Position numbers and translations under genes: made by a program | Origin: Deinococcus sp. HSC-46F16 | Lineage (GTDB): Bacteria > Deinococcota > Deinococci > Deinococcales > Deinococcaceae | Length of the DNA stretch: 64,000 nt | NCBI RefSeq assembly: GCF_024171495.1 | Contig: NZ_JALJZW010000002.1 | Location: forward strand, 391,796 to 455,795 | Direction: 5' to 3' | The notes under the pieces: generated by a model | Told to the model about the DNA's origin: nothing | Databases searched by the model: none | What the model saw: the letters and a program-made list of their open reading frames with translations, nothing else | Part shown: piece by piece, positions 14,052 through 28,249 of the stretch | How the letters are laid out: each line of letters starts with the position of its first letter | How positions within the stretch are numbered: position 1 is the first letter of the stretch

Positions 14052-15012
14052 GGGCCAGTGTATCCCCCGCCCCTACCGCCGCGCACCGCCCCGCCAGCCG
14101 CCCGAAGACCTCCCGCAGCTCGGGCGGGCCGTCTACCCGAAAGGCGCACCCCAGCCCCAGCAGGAATGCGGCGAAGCCCTCCAGATCCTCGCGCTGACAG
14201 CGCAGCCGGGTGCCGCCGTCCTCGGGGGTGAGGTCGGTGCGCCACAGCGAAACGCGCCCGGCGAGGGCCTCGGGTGGGGCCGCCAGCCAGACGCTGACCC
14301 CGTGGGTGGGGGGCAGCTCGGTCAGGGTGTCGCGCAGGTACGCGAGCGCGTCGAAGGCGTCCGGTGGAGTGAAGCCCAGCTCCAGCACGCTCAGCCCGCG
14401 CATCCGGTCCAGCCGGAAGCAGCGCCGCTCACCGCGCAGGTGGCACCAGCCCACCGCATACCAGCGCCCGCCGAGGTGAACGGCGCGGTACACGTCCACG
14501 TCCCGCCCGGTGACCTCGCCCCGGTGCGAGACGTACTCGAAGCGCACCGTCCGCGTGGCCCGCACCGCCTCCAGCACCCGCGACAGCAGCGCCGCGTCGG
14601 TCGTGACCACCCAGGGCGAGGCGTCCAGTTGCACCGCGCCTTCCAGCGCCTGCACGCTCTCGCGCAGGGCGTGGGGCAGGGTGCGGCCCAGCTTGGCGCT
14701 CGCCGCCTGCGCGGCCGGAGTCAGGGCCTGCAAGCCCAGGTGCCGCAGGGCCTGGAGCCCCAGCGCGAGGCTGAGCGCTTCCTCCCCCGTGAACATCAGC
14801 GGCGGCAGCCGGAAGCCGGGTTTGAGCCGGTACGTGCCGCCCACCCCCCGCCGCCCCTCGACCGGGATGCCCAGGTCTTGCAGCCGCGCCACGTACCGCT
14901 GCACGGTGCGCGGGCTGACTTCCAGCCGCCGGGCGAGCTCCGCGCCCGTCACGGTTTCCCGCGTTTGCAGCAGTTCCAGCACGGTCAGCACCCGCATGGA
15001 GGGGTCGTACAT
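14026..15012 (-). CDS. YafY-type transcriptional regulator (HTH_11 plus WYL domain)
   Basis: About 328 residues from the ATG 15012 (MYDPSMRVLTVLELLQTRET). The N-terminal winged helix contains TGAELARRLEVSPRTVQRYV. The WYL domain starts near residue 130, with GGRWYAVGWCHLRGERRCFR, and is followed by the WCX extension. WYL domains bind nucleotides or other ligands and many such regulators control DNA-damage or defence genes. It is divergent from the DinB gene at 15091 with 78 bp between, so that operon is the likely target. A CATGCT box lies 7 nt before the chosen ATG. Confidence 0.88.
   Translation of the reverse strand: MYDPSMRVLTVLELLQTRETVTGAELARRLEVSPRTVQRYVARLQDLGIPVEGRRGVGGTYRLKPGFRLPPLMFTGEEALSLALGLQALRHLGLQALTPAAQAASAKLGRTLPHALRESVQALEGAVQLDASPWVVTTDAALLSRVLEAVRATRTVRFEYVSHRGEVTGRDVDVYRAVHLGGRWYAVGWCHLRGERRCFRLDRMRGLSVLELGFTPPDAFDALAYLRDTLTELPPTHGVSVWLAAPPEALAGRVSLWRTDLTPEDGGTRLRCQREDLEGFAAFLLGLGCAFRVDGPPELREVFGRLAGRCAAVGAGDTLAHDPEPGAP
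14057..14062 (-). promoter_or_regulatory. -10 box for the CDGSH fusion gene (leaderless)
   Basis: TACACT on the reverse strand, 5 nt before the ATG at 14051; it lies inside the 3' end of the WYL regulator gene. Confidence 0.5.
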
Positions 15013-15090
15013 GGCAGACAGCATGACACCCAAATGCGTCAACACCTGACGGGAAGCCCGGTTACGCTCTGGACGTAAGGAGGAGTTCGT

Positions 15091-15573
15091 ATGACGCACA
15101 CCGCGACCGCCACCCTCGTCTCGCCGCAGGAGTTTCTGGCCCACTGGCAGGGCCACCGCGCCCTGACCCGCCGGGTGATCGAGGCCTTCCCGGAAGATCA
15201 CCTGTTCACCTTCACGGCTGCGCCGCCCATGCGGCCGTTCGGGGAGATGGCGTGGGAGATTCATCAGGTCAGCGAACTGACCCTGAATGGCCTGCTGACC
15301 GGCGCGTGGCCCGAACCCGACTGGCGGGAGGGCGTCTCCCAGGACCGCGCCGAACTGCTGACCGCCTGGGACGCCCTCTCTGAGCGGCTGGAGCGGGAAT
15401 TTCCAAGAGTGGACCTCGCCTCTTTCCCGCAGACGCACACCCTCCCCTGGGGTCAGATGACCGGCTGGGCCGCCGCCATCTACACCATCGACAACGAGAT
15501 TCACCACCGGGGCCAGGGCTACGTCTATCTGCGGGCGCTGGGGATTGAGCCGCCCGCCTTCTACGAGCGGTGA
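15091..15573 (+). CDS. DinB family protein, first of four-gene run
   Basis: A 160-residue DinB-fold protein (FLAHWQGHRALTRRVIEAF, then GEMAWEIHQVSELTLNGLL and TIDNEIHHRGQGYVYLRALG). Three histidines in these segments form the usual metal site: H in AWEIHQ and two in EIHHRG. Members are damage-inducible or thiol-dependent detoxification proteins. A strong AAGGAGGAG site precedes the ATG. The gene is divergent from a WYL regulator and overlaps the next gene by 4 bp. Confidence 0.85.
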   Translation: MTHTATATLVSPQEFLAHWQGHRALTRRVIEAFPEDHLFTFTAAPPMRPFGEMAWEIHQVSELTLNGLLTGAWPEPDWREGVSQDRAELLTAWDALSERLEREFPRVDLASFPQTHTLPWGQMTGWAAAIYTIDNEIHHRGQGYVYLRALGIEPPAFYER

Positions 15574-15893
15574 GGAACGTGTCGCAGTCGGACCTTCCCC
15601 TGCCGTCCACTCGGCTGGAGTTCAGCGGCCCGCTGTGGTTCTGGCGGGGTCCGGCCCCCTGGTACTTCGTGACCGTTCCAGCGGAGCAGTCCGGCGAGTT
15701 GAAGGCCGCCTCCAGCCTCGTCACTTACGGCTGGGGCATGCTTCCGGTGCGGGTCCAGATCGGTGAAACCCAGTGGAAGACCTCGCTCTTTCCCAAGGAC
15801 GACCTCTACGTCCTGCCCGTCCGGGCCAGTGTCCGGCAGGCCGAGGGGTTGGAGGAAGGCGACCCCGTGGCCGTACAACTGGAGCTGGCTTGA
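15570..15893 (+). CDS. DUF1905 domain-containing protein
   Basis: A 107-residue protein with the DUF1905 pattern: FSGPLWFWRGPAPWYFVTVP, YGWGMLPVRVQIGETQWKTS and LFPKDDLYVLPVRASVRQAE. It is a small beta-barrel of unknown role. A GTG at 15570 overlaps the TGA of the DinB gene; a second GTG at 15580 is an alternative start. It sits in an operon with three DinB genes. Confidence 0.8.
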   Translation: MRNVSQSDLPLPSTRLEFSGPLWFWRGPAPWYFVTVPAEQSGELKAASSLVTYGWGMLPVRVQIGETQWKTSLFPKDDLYVLPVRASVRQAEGLEEGDPVAVQLELA

Positions 15894-15933
15894 TGCTTCT
15901 CCCGCACCGGTTCCCCTTTCCCCAGAGGTTCCC

Positions 15934-16455
15934 ATGACTGAACTCGCTCTCCTGCTCGACTCTTTCCGCCGCAACGGGCGCGTGAACGAGGTGCTGCTGA
16001 ACGCCCTGACGCCCGCCGACTTCGACCTGTCCGACGGCCGGGGCGGTTGGACCGTGGAACGGCACCTGCGGCACATGGCGGGCTTCCGCGTCGGCTGGCT
16101 GTGGAACCTGTCGCGCGAACACGCGGACCCGCTGCTGGACCACACCCAAAAGGACGCCGACGGCGACCCCCAGTGGCGCTGGCATGGCAGCCCGCCCACC
16201 GAGCTGGCCGCCGCCTTCGCGGCAGGCGACGAGGCCGCCGTGAACGCCGTGCAGGCCCACCTCGCGTCGGGCGAGCCCTTCGCGGACCCCTGGAACGAGG
16301 GGGGCTACCGCTCCAGCCCCGCGCACTTTCTCCAGCACACCATCGTCCACGACAGCCACCACAGAGGCCAGATCATGGCCCTGCTGCGGCTGGGCGGCCG
16401 GACGAAGGAGCAGATGGACGCGCTGGACGACCATTGGGCAATCTGGCGGGAATGA
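15934..16455 (+). CDS. DinB family protein, second
   Basis: A 173-residue DinB-fold protein. The metal-binding histidines appear in GGWTVERHLRHMAGFRVGWL and in FLQHTIVHDSHHRGQIMALL, the classic third-helix signature. The ATG at 15934 follows AGAGG. It overlaps the next gene (ATGA), indicating one transcript with 15091 to 16973. Confidence 0.85.
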   Translation: MTELALLLDSFRRNGRVNEVLLNALTPADFDLSDGRGGWTVERHLRHMAGFRVGWLWNLSREHADPLLDHTQKDADGDPQWRWHGSPPTELAAAFAAGDEAAVNAVQAHLASGEPFADPWNEGGYRSSPAHFLQHTIVHDSHHRGQIMALLRLGGRTKEQMDALDDHWAIWRE

Positions 16456-16973
16456 TGAACCTCCCCGATCTTTACGCCTACCTCGTCCGCGCCCGCCGCG
16501 ACCTGTGGGCCACGCTGGAGGGCGTGCCGGACGAGGTGCTGTCGCGCCCACTGCTGGACGGCGAACGGTTCCACTGCATCAAGGACCTGGTGGCGCACAC
16601 GGCAGCGGTGGAAGACGGCTGGATTCATTACACGGTCTTGCGGGACACGCCCGTGGAGGACAGCTTCCCGGCCATCAAAGCCGCCGGGGACGGCCCGGTT
16701 TACGCGGCCTTCCCCCTCCCGGAGTTGCTGGACTATTGGCGGGCGGTCGAGGCGAGCACCCTGGCCTACCTCGCCACACTCGGGGACGCCGATCTGGAGC
16801 GGGTCGTGGAGGACGCGCCGGGGGAGCACTTCAAGTTGGACGGCCTGCTGTGGCACCGTCTGCTGCACGAGGTCCGGCACACGGCGCAGATCGCGGCGCT
16901 GCTGCGGACGCAGGGGATTCGGCCACCCCCACTGGACCTGTTCTTCTACCTCCCGAACGTCTACAGGGCCTGA
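16452..16973 (+). CDS. DinB family protein, third
   Basis: A 173-residue DinB-fold protein (LYAYLVRARRDLWATLEGVP, CIKDLVAHTAAVEDGWIHYT and WHRLLHEVRHTAQIAALLRT). The His positions of the fold are kept. Two adjacent ATG codons (16452 and 16455) are possible starts; the first overlaps the upstream TGA. This is the last gene of the DinB run, convergent with ftsH. Confidence 0.85.
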   Translation: MMNLPDLYAYLVRARRDLWATLEGVPDEVLSRPLLDGERFHCIKDLVAHTAAVEDGWIHYTVLRDTPVEDSFPAIKAAGDGPVYAAFPLPELLDYWRAVEASTLAYLATLGDADLERVVEDAPGEHFKLDGLLWHRLLHEVRHTAQIAALLRTQGIRPPPLDLFFYLPNVYRA

Positions 16974-16990
16974 CTCCCGCCGGCACAGCG

Positions 16991-17017
16991 AAAACCCCCC
17001 GCCACTTGGACGGGGGG
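16991..17017 (-). terminator. terminator of ftsH
   Basis: On the reverse strand CCCCCCG pairs with CGGGGGG around a 9-nt loop, followed by TTTT. It lies between the convergent ftsH and DinB genes. Confidence 0.65.
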
Positions 17018-17034
17018 CTGCACTTGCGGCGGGT

Positions 17035-18903
<1,869 letters not shown>

Positions 18904-19021
18904 GGGTGCCTCCAGGGAATTAGAACGATTGGGACGGCATCCGCCCCGCTGAGGTTGAGTGTACCAGACTCAAGATGTGTGTGCGTATCCCGCGTCACAC
19001 CTGCGCTTCATGGAGGGGCGG

Positions 19022-19492
19022 TTAAGGGGTCCGGGGTCGCCCGCGCCGCGCCAGCACGGCGAGCAGGGCCGCGAGGACGGCGAGCGGCAGCAGGAAAAAG
19101 AGCAACACGGGCAGGAAGTTCAGCCCGATGCCGAACCACTGGCTGGGCGCCTCGAAGCGGTAGGCCACCCCTTGCCCCTCAAGCTGCGAGATCAGGCTGG
19201 CGTCGGGCGTGGCCTGGTTGCCGGGCAGGTGCACGGCGAATCGGTCGGTCTGAACCGGCTGCGGCCCGTTCATGACCGGCACCTCGGCGGGTTCGGTCAG
19301 GCGCACCTGCGCCACGTCGTCCCGCACCACCACCTGCTCGACCTGGCCCGCCTCCAGCAGCCGCGTGAAATCGGGGTAGGAGACGGTGGAGGAAGTCGGA
19401 AAAGCCGTTCGCAGCAGCCACAGGCCGAAGAGGGTGAAGACGAGGAGGGGCAGGGCGAGGGCCAGGAACCTGGGCAGGCGGGACAGTGACAT
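19022..19492 (-). CDS. FtsH N-terminal-domain-only paralogue
   Basis: A 156-residue protein with two transmembrane segments (about 10-30 and 122-148) around a periplasmic domain that is almost identical to that of the neighbouring FtsH: both contain [25 protein letters not shown] and ISQLEGQG, then [10 protein letters not shown]. There is no AAA or protease domain; the protein ends in RRGRPRTP after the second helix. It has its own ATG with GGAGG 8 nt upstream and reads without stops, so it looks maintained, not decayed. It may mix with FtsH subunits or compete for HflKC-like partners; this is inference. Confidence 0.85.
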   Translation of the reverse strand: MSLSRLPRFLALALPLLVFTLFGLWLLRTAFPTSSTVSYPDFTRLLEAGQVEQVVVRDDVAQVRLTEPAEVPVMNGPQPVQTDRFAVHLPGNQATPDASLISQLEGQGVAYRFEAPSQWFGIGLNFLPVLLFFLLPLAVLAALLAVLARRGRPRTP

Positions 19493-19588
19493 GGGAGAAA
19501 CCTCCGGGAACAGGCCAAGTTCACCACACGGCAGGCGGGGCGCGTCGTCCGCCGAAAGGTGGCCCCCCGCCCCCTTCCCTGCCCGCGC

Positions 19589-19594
19589 TATCCT
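19589..19594 (+). promoter_or_regulatory. -10 box of the TPR gene (leaderless)
   Basis: TATCCT, 5 nt before a GTG (19600) and 8 nt before the ATG (19603). Confidence 0.45.
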
Positions 19595-19602
19595 GGGGGG
19601 TG

Positions 19603-21009
19603 ATGATCGATGTCGCCACCACCTGGCAGCAGGCTTGCACGGCGCTCGCGGGGGACGACTACGACACGGCCTTCAGCGTGCTGGAGGGGGCCTTGCACGA
19701 GGCCGACCGCCCCCAGAAGGCCCGGCTCTCGCTGTACCTCGCCAGCGTGCAGGCCCTCTACGGCGACCCCGCCACCACCGAAGTCGGTGCCGCGCTGCGG
19801 GACGCCCGCACCGCCGACCCGGCGATTCGCACCGACCCCCTGTACGTGGCCCTGAGCGCCGAACTCGACGCCCGGCTGCGCGGGCCGGACGCGGCGCCGC
19901 CCCCGCCCGAGGTGCGGGGGGCCGACGACCCCCTGGCCCGCTACCACGCCCTCGCCGCGCTGTCGCTGGCCGGGCACCCGCAAGACGCCCTGGACATCCA
20001 CCTGCCCCTCGCGGAGCTGCCCGCGCACCTGCGCTGGCGGCTGCGGAGCTGGCAAGCCGACGCCGAGGAAAGCCTCGGGCACACGGTCGAGGCCCGGCAC
20101 CTCTACGCGGAAGCCGCCCACCACGCTTCCGGCCTCAACCGGGCGGTGATGCTGCAAGAGGGCGCGGCGCTGGAGTTGCAACTGGGGGACATGGGCGCGG
20201 CGCTCTCGCTGCTGGGGCAGGCCCGGCCGCTCTACAGCGGGCAGAACGCGGAGGAGGAGGAGGGCCTCAACCTCGCCACCTGGCATTACCTTCAGGCGCA
20301 GGCGCTGCTCCAGACGGGCAAACCCGAGGAGGCACTGGAGAGCATCCGCGAGGCCGACCGGCTGGAGCGTCAGCACGGCGACCCCAGCTACGGGGTGGCG
20401 CTGGTGTGGGGGCAGGTCCTGACCCACCTGGGCCGCCACGACGAGGCGCTGGCCCAGTTCGGGCGGGCGCTGACGCTGGCGAGCGACGGTGACCGCCCCT
20501 TCGCGCAGCATGAGCTGGGGGTGGCCCTGCTCGACCTCGACCGCCCGCTGGAGGCCCGCGAGCATCTGGAAGCGGCGCTCTCGGACCCCGAATACCCCTA
20601 CCGCCCGGAGGTGCTGGCTGACCTCGCCGAGTGCGACTACCGCCTGGGCCGCTTGCAGGAGGCGCAACTCGCCGCCGAGCAGGCGCTGGCGCAGGGCGCG
20701 GTGATTCCCGCCAGCATGGTGCTGGGCAACGTGGCGCTGGAGTACTACCACCTCGACGAGGCGCTCGACCACTTCGAGCGGGTGGTGCGCGAGTCGGCCC
20801 AGGGCACCCGCGACTGGGTGATGGGCCACCAGATGGCCGCCGACGTGATGGCCCAGCAGGGCTTCCGCGACCCCGCCGCCGCCTACGCGCATGCCCAGCA
20901 GGCGCTGGAATTCACCCCCGAAAGTGACGACTGGCGCGGCACACTGGAAGACCACCTCCGCAAGGCCGAGACGCTGATGGGGCAAGGGGGAGGAAGAACG
21001 CTGAACTAG
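19603..21009 (+). CDS. tetratricopeptide-repeat protein
   Basis: About 468 residues, almost all helical TPR units. Clear repeats include [19 protein letters not shown] and [36 protein letters not shown] and [16 protein letters not shown]. No signal peptide, enzyme domain or membrane segment was found, so it is a cytosolic scaffold. The in-frame GTG at 19600 is an equally possible start. It stands alone and is convergent with the binding protein at 21073. Confidence 0.85.
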   Translation: MIDVATTWQQACTALAGDDYDTAFSVLEGALHEADRPQKARLSLYLASVQALYGDPATTEVGAALRDARTADPAIRTDPLYVALSAELDARLRGPDAAPPPPEVRGADDPLARYHALAALSLAGHPQDALDIHLPLAELPAHLRWRLRSWQADAEESLGHTVEARHLYAEAAHHASGLNRAVMLQEGAALELQLGDMGAALSLLGQARPLYSGQNAEEEEGLNLATWHYLQAQALLQTGKPEEALESIREADRLERQHGDPSYGVALVWGQVLTHLGRHDEALAQFGRALTLASDGDRPFAQHELGVALLDLDRPLEAREHLEAALSDPEYPYRPEVLADLAECDYRLGRLQEAQLAAEQALAQGAVIPASMVLGNVALEYYHLDEALDHFERVVRESAQGTRDWVMGHQMAADVMAQQGFRDPAAAYAHAQQALEFTPESDDWRGTLEDHLRKAETLMGQGGGRTLN

Positions 21010-21023
21010 CCGGGAACCAACGA

Positions 21024-21059
21024 CAAAGAGCAGAGGACGCCGAGGCCCTCTGCTCTTTG
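21024..21059. terminator. bidirectional terminator
   Basis: A perfect 13-bp stem (CAAAGAGCAGAGG at 21024-21036 with its complement at 21047-21059) around 10 nt, with CTTTG at the end on both strands. It serves the TPR gene and the convergent binding-protein gene. Confidence 0.75.
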
Positions 21060-21072
21060 CATGGTCCTGAGT

Positions 21073-21834
21073 TTACTTGCAGCGAATGTCTTCACCGAAG
21101 TACTTGGTGGAAATCTTTTTGTAGGTGCCGTCGGCCATCACGTCCCGCAAGGCAGCATTGACGGCGTTCCGCAGCGGCGTATTCCCTTTCTTGACGGCGA
21201 TGCCGATCTTCTCCTGAAAGAGCATCTCGCCCAGCTTGAGGTTCGCCTGCGGGAACTTCTTGCGGGCTTCCAGCGCGACGAAGCGGTCGGTGACAAAGGC
21301 GTTCACCCGGCCATTGAGCAGCATCTGGAGGGCGTCGGCGTTGGTGGGGTAGGTCTTCACGCTGCCCAGGCCGGGGAGCTTCTGCGCCCGCTGCGCGTAG
21401 GTGGTGCCCAGTTGCACCCCGACCGCCTTGCCCTTCAGCGCCGCCACGGTGAGGGGGCCGTTCGACTTGGCGAGCACCACGCCGCCCGAGCAGTAGTGGG
21501 GGGTGGCGAAGTCCACCGCCTTCTGCCGCTCCGGGGTGATGCCGTGGCTGGAGATCACGAGGTCGAAGCGGTCCCGGTCCAAGCCGATCAGCAGCGTGTC
21601 GAACCCGCTGGGCCGCCACTCCACCTTGACGCCCAGCTTGCGGGCGATCGCCTCGGCGAGTTCGGCCTCGAAGCCCACGACCTTCTTGCCCTGGGTGTAG
21701 GTGAAGGGCGCGTAGGTGGGTTCGGTCCCCACATACAGCACCCCCGACGCCTTAATCGCCGCGAGGTCGCGGGCCGAGGCGGTGCCGAGGGCGCCGGAGA
21801 GCAGGATCAGGGAGGCGAGCGCATACTTATGCAT
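21073..21834 (-). CDS. amino-acid ABC transporter substrate-binding protein (SBP_bac_3)
   Basis: About 253 residues from the ATG 21834 ([20 protein letters not shown]), giving a clean signal peptide. Family-3 binding-protein motifs: [56 protein letters not shown] and [16 protein letters not shown]. It binds a polar amino acid or similar in the periplasm. No permease or ATPase genes are adjacent, so it is an orphan binding protein here. Confidence 0.9.
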   Translation of the reverse strand: MHKYALASLILLSGALGTASARDLAAIKASGVLYVGTEPTYAPFTYTQGKKVVGFEAELAEAIARKLGVKVEWRPSGFDTLLIGLDRDRFDLVISSHGITPERQKAVDFATPHYCSGGVVLAKSNGPLTVAALKGKAVGVQLGTTYAQRAQKLPGLGSVKTYPTNADALQMLLNGRVNAFVTDRFVALEARKKFPQANLKLGEMLFQEKIGIAVKKGNTPLRNAVNAALRDVMADGTYKKISTKYFGEDIRCK

Positions 21835-21843
21835 CAGCCTGGG

Positions 21844-21849
21844 GTTATA
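21844..21849 (-). promoter_or_regulatory. -10 box of the binding-protein gene
   Basis: TATAAC on the reverse strand, 9 nt before the ATG 21834. This supports the shorter start over the one at 21855. Confidence 0.4.
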
Positions 21850-21907
21850 GCGCATGGGTCTGACGCGTCCATGTGAGGGGTCGGGTGGGCGGGACAGGGC
21901 CCCCCCC

Positions 21908-24334
<2,427 letters not shown>

Positions 24335-24340
24335 GCGGGC

Positions 24341-24346
24341 AGGATA
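24341..24346 (-). promoter_or_regulatory. -10 box of glnS (leaderless)
   Basis: TATCCT on the reverse strand, 6 nt before the ATG 24334. Confidence 0.5.
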
Positions 24347-24392
24347 GCGGCCCAGCGTGCCCGGCTTCCGGTCGCGGGTGGGGGCACGGGCG

Positions 24393-24398
24393 TAGGCT
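24393..24398 (+). promoter_or_regulatory. -10 box of the GNAT gene (leaderless)
   Basis: TAGGCT, 7 nt before the ATG 24406; it is divergent from the glnS box. Confidence 0.5.
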
Positions 24399-24405
24399 GC
24401 CGCCC

Positions 24406-25131
24406 ATGAGCGCCTCTGTCCACGTCCGCCGCGTGACCGACCCGAACGACCCCGCCCTCGCCGCTTTCGGGGAGATTCAGGAGCGCAGCTACTACGCCCC
24501 CGACATGCTGATTCCGCCCGCCGCCTTTCCGCGCCTGGTGTCGGGCGGGGGACAGGGACCGCGCCGCGACCGCATCCTGGTGGCCGAGGACGCCCCCGAC
24601 CGCGTGCTGGGCGGCACCGTGTACCACCTGCTGCCGGAGGCGGGCTTCAGTTCCTTTCTCGCGGTGGCCCCGGAAGCGCGGGGGCAGGGGGTCGGCCACG
24701 CGCTGAACGAAGTGCGGCTGGAGGACGTGCGCTCACACGGCCTGGCGGGCCTGTTTGCCGACAGCGTGTTCGCGGATCGCCAGAGCGCCGAGGAACGGGC
24801 CGCCGAAGCCCGCATCGGCACCGACCCCCATGCCCGCCGCCGCGCCCTGCACGCGCTGGGCTACCGCACCGCCGACCTCCCCTACTGGCAACCCGTGGGC
24901 GGCCCGGACGGCGGCCCCCTGACCGACCTTGACCTGCTGTTTCACCCGCTGGACGGGGCCGACACGGTGCCCACCGCCCTGATCGCCGCCACGATGGAGG
25001 CCTACTGGTCGGGCTGGCTGGGAAACAGCCGCGCCCGCCGTGAAGCCGAGGCCCTGGCCCAGCGGGCGGGGACAGACCGGGTGCGCCTGCTGCCCGCGAC
25101 CCAGACGCCGGGGTACTGGCGGGCGGGGTAG
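24406..25131 (+). CDS. GNAT family N-acetyltransferase
   Basis: A 241-residue protein. The acetyl-CoA-binding motif A is [20 protein letters not shown] (residues about 86-105), with an upstream strand [20 protein letters not shown]. The second half (from about residue 160) is longer than usual for GNAT and has no recognised domain. The acceptor molecule is unknown. It is divergent from glnS with 71 bp between. Confidence 0.85.
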   Translation: MSASVHVRRVTDPNDPALAAFGEIQERSYYAPDMLIPPAAFPRLVSGGGQGPRRDRILVAEDAPDRVLGGTVYHLLPEAGFSSFLAVAPEARGQGVGHALNEVRLEDVRSHGLAGLFADSVFADRQSAEERAAEARIGTDPHARRRALHALGYRTADLPYWQPVGGPDGGPLTDLDLLFHPLDGADTVPTALIAATMEAYWSGWLGNSRARREAEALAQRAGTDRVRLLPATQTPGYWRAG

Positions 25132-25165
25132 GGGTGGGGGAAAACCGAATCAAGATGGCCAGCCC

Positions 25166-25206
25166 GAAAAAAGCGCCACGCCCCCCGAAGAGAACGTGAC
25201 GCGCTT
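25166..25206 (-). terminator. terminator of the 25218 gene
   Basis: On the reverse strand AGCGC plus CACG pairs with CGTG plus GCGCT (2-nt bulge), followed by six T. Confidence 0.65.
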
Positions 25207-25217
25207 CGCAAACTCCG

Positions 25218-25697
<480 letters not shown>

Positions 25698-25803
25698 AGC
25701 TGCATTGTTCTGTTTATGGCAGAATTGTCAAGTCCTCTTCTCGCAATTCATGAAATGGGGGCGGGCCACCCGCAGGCAGCCCCGCCCCTCTCCTGGCCTG
25801 AGT

Positions 25804-26949
25804 TCAGTTGCGCACAGCGGTGCGCGGCACCAGCGTCAGGCGCAGGTCGAGCGTCTTGCCGTCGCGCAGCACGCGCAGGGTGATGGTGTCGCCGGGCTGG
25901 TAGCGCCGCACCGCGAACTGGAAGTCGGAGAAGTTGTTGACCCGCTGCCCGTTCACGGCGGTCACGATGTCGCCCGCGATGCGCTTGCCGTCCTCGTCGT
26001 AGTCGAGGGCGCGGAGTCCGGCCTGGGCGGCGGGACTGCCGGGCGACACACGGGTGAAGAAGGCGCCAGGGGTGGTGCCCAGTCCCAGACCCAGCAGCTC
26101 GTCGGCTTCGGCAAAGCGGTCGGCGGGCAGATTGGTCAGGAAGTCCAGCCGCGAGTCCAGCCCCACCCCGATCACCGGGTATTCGCGCTTGACCCCCCGC
26201 CGCAGCTCGGCCAGCCGGGCATCCGTGCGGGTGACGGGCACCGCGTAGGACGTGATGCCGCCCCGCCGCGCCACGCTGATGTAGCTGATGACGCCGACCA
26301 CCTCGCCCTGCGCGTTGATGATCGGACCGCCGCTGTCGCCGGGCTGCAACCGGGTATTGAGTTCGAGCACCCCCGAGGGGAAGTCGGCCTGATCCGACGC
26401 CACGTCCAGCCCGGTGACGCGCCCGGTCTTGAGGGTCAGGAAGGTGCCGTTGCCGTTGCCGATGGCGAGCGTGGGCGCCCCCACCGCCGGACGCGCGGTC
26501 GCCAGCGGCATGGACGGAATCTGGGCGGGCAGGTTCACCTTCAGCAGGGCCGTGTCCGAGTTCTCGTCGAAGCCCACGACTTCCAGGGTGTAGCGCCCCT
26601 TGCCCAGCGTCACCGCGCTGAGGTTGCGGCCCTCCGACACGACGTGGTAGGCGGTCAGCGCGTAGCCGTCCCCGATGTGAAAAGCGGTGCCCACCCCATT
26701 GGGCTCGGTGCAGTCGTTGGGCGGGCAGTCCTCGATCCGCAGGGTGGCGGGGCGCAGCTTCTCGTAGAGCGCCCGCAGCGACGCGGTCTCGGCCGCCGTG
26801 AGGGGCGCGGGGGCCGCGCGGGTCGGCGTGGCGGGAGCCGCCGGGACGGCAGCGGGGGCGGCGGGTTGGGCGTAGACGGTGTCGGCCGCGACCAGCAGGG
26901 CGGCCAGGAGGATCAGGCCGCGCGGCGCGGCGGTCCGGTTGGCGTTCAT
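25804..26949 (-). CDS. HtrA-like secreted serine protease with PDZ domain
   Basis: A 381-residue protein. The start is the ATG 26949, giving a signal peptide with cleavage near AYA (residue 27). The trypsin-like domain has the full triad: H102 (TAYHVV), D132 (ENSDTALL) and S206 (GDSGGP). A PDZ domain follows from about residue 280 ([20 protein letters not shown], then [12 protein letters not shown]). An Ala/Pro-rich linker of 25 residues precedes the protease domain. Members of this family degrade misfolded envelope proteins. It has two cysteines (CPPNDC) that could form a disulphide. Confidence 0.92.
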   Translation of the reverse strand: MNANRTAAPRGLILLAALLVAADTVYAQPAAPAAVPAAPATPTRAAPAPLTAAETASLRALYEKLRPATLRIEDCPPNDCTEPNGVGTAFHIGDGYALTAYHVVSEGRNLSAVTLGKGRYTLEVVGFDENSDTALLKVNLPAQIPSMPLATARPAVGAPTLAIGNGNGTFLTLKTGRVTGLDVASDQADFPSGVLELNTRLQPGDSGGPIINAQGEVVGVISYISVARRGGITSYAVPVTRTDARLAELRRGVKREYPVIGVGLDSRLDFLTNLPADRFAEADELLGLGLGTTPGAFFTRVSPGSPAAQAGLRALDYDEDGKRIAGDIVTAVNGQRVNNFSDFQFAVRRYQPGDTITLRVLRDGKTLDLRLTLVPRTAVRN

Positions 26950-27026
26950 GATGCAGTGTGACCCCCCCGGCCGGTGGGATGTGTGCCCGCACTTTCCTTG
27001 TGAGCCGTCCGTGTGACCGCCCGGCG

Positions 27027-27032
27027 TAGGCT
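27027..27032 (+). promoter_or_regulatory. -10 box of the GGCT-like gene (leaderless)
   Basis: TAGGCT, 6 nt before the ATG 27039. Confidence 0.5.
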
Positions 27033-27038
27033 GGCCGG

Positions 27039-27461
27039 ATGAGTCCCGAGTCTCCTCCCCGCGTCTTCGTGTACGGCACCCTGCGGCCCGGCGGGCGCAA
27101 TGCGGCGCTGGCCGCACGCTTCGGCCCGCCCCAGGCGCAGGCGGCGACCCTGTCCGGCTTCCGGCTGCTGCACCTCTCGCCCGAGAACTACCCCGCCCTC
27201 GTGCCGGGGAAGCCCGGCGAGCGCGTCCGGGGCGAGGTGCTGACCTACGCGCCGGAGGTCTGGGCACGGGTCCTTCCCCTCCTCGACGCGCTCGAAGGGG
27301 TGGGCGAGACGCCGCCCCTGTACCACCGGCAGCGGGTAACCGTGGTACTTGCGCCGGGCGAGGCGGAGGAGGTCTGGACCTACGTGTACGCCAGGACTGC
27401 GCGACTCGCCCTTCCCGGCGCGGCGCCCGTGCCCGGCGGCGACTGGGTCCAGCGCCCATAA
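27039..27461 (+). CDS. gamma-glutamylcyclotransferase-like (YtfP/GGCT fold) protein
   Basis: A 140-residue protein with the GGCT-like start [12 protein letters not shown], the [11 protein letters not shown] strand and a conserved acidic stretch [20 protein letters not shown] that includes the catalytic-type Glu. GGCT-fold proteins cyclise gamma-glutamyl groups or act in related peptide clean-up. The substrate is unknown. The stop lies at the start of the rpsO terminator. Confidence 0.85.
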   Translation: MSPESPPRVFVYGTLRPGGRNAALAARFGPPQAQAATLSGFRLLHLSPENYPALVPGKPGERVRGEVLTYAPEVWARVLPLLDALEGVGETPPLYHRQRVTVVLAPGEAEEVWTYVYARTARLALPGAAPVPGGDWVQRP

Positions 27462-27504
27462 AAAGCGCCCCCAGCTTGCGCCAGGAGCGGGCAATGAAGG
27501 GCGT

Positions 27505-27507
<3 letters not shown>
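27460..27507 (-). terminator. terminator of rpsO
   Basis: On the reverse strand ACGCCC pairs with GGGCG(C)T over a structured loop, followed by TTTTT. It begins in the rpsO stop codon. Confidence 0.45.
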
Positions 27508-27780
<273 letters not shown>

Positions 27781-27901
27781 TGTGTACCTCTCTTGTTATG
27801 AAGTCCCGCACGCAGCAGCCGGGGCAAACGGCAGGCGACCAAGGCCCAGCCCGGCCCCACCACTCGCGGCGGCAGCGCCGAGCTTAGCACACCCGCCGCG
27901 C

Positions 27902-27930
27902 TTGACAAGGTCACGGTGGCCCCGTAGCAT
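27902..27930 (+). promoter_or_regulatory. promoter of tRNA-Leu
   Basis: TTGACA at 27902-27907, 17-bp spacer, TAGCAT at 27925-27930, then 19 nt to the tRNA. Confidence 0.75.
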
Positions 27931-27937
27931 TGCTTCT

Positions 27938-28034
<97 letters not shown>

Positions 28035-28039
28035 GAGTC

Positions 28040-28070
28040 GCCGGAGTCGCCGTACTCCGGCACTTTTTTT
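28040..28070 (+). terminator. terminator of tRNA-Leu
   Basis: An 8-bp stem GCCGGAGT/ACTCCGGC, loop CGCCGT, then AC and seven T. Confidence 0.85.
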
Positions 28071-28098
28071 GGTCTGGTCGCCTGCGGCGGGCCTGTGC

Positions 28099-28104
28099 TA
28101 TGCT
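28099..28104 (+). promoter_or_regulatory. -10 box of the SRP RNA gene
   Basis: TATGCT, 7 nt before the 5' end of the RNA; the -35 is weak (TGGTCG at 28075). Confidence 0.5.
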
Positions 28105-28111
28105 CTGCGGC

Positions 28112-28213
<102 letters not shown>

Positions 28214-28249
28214 TTTTTTTGTGCCTTGGAGGATGTGGCAGCATTGGCC

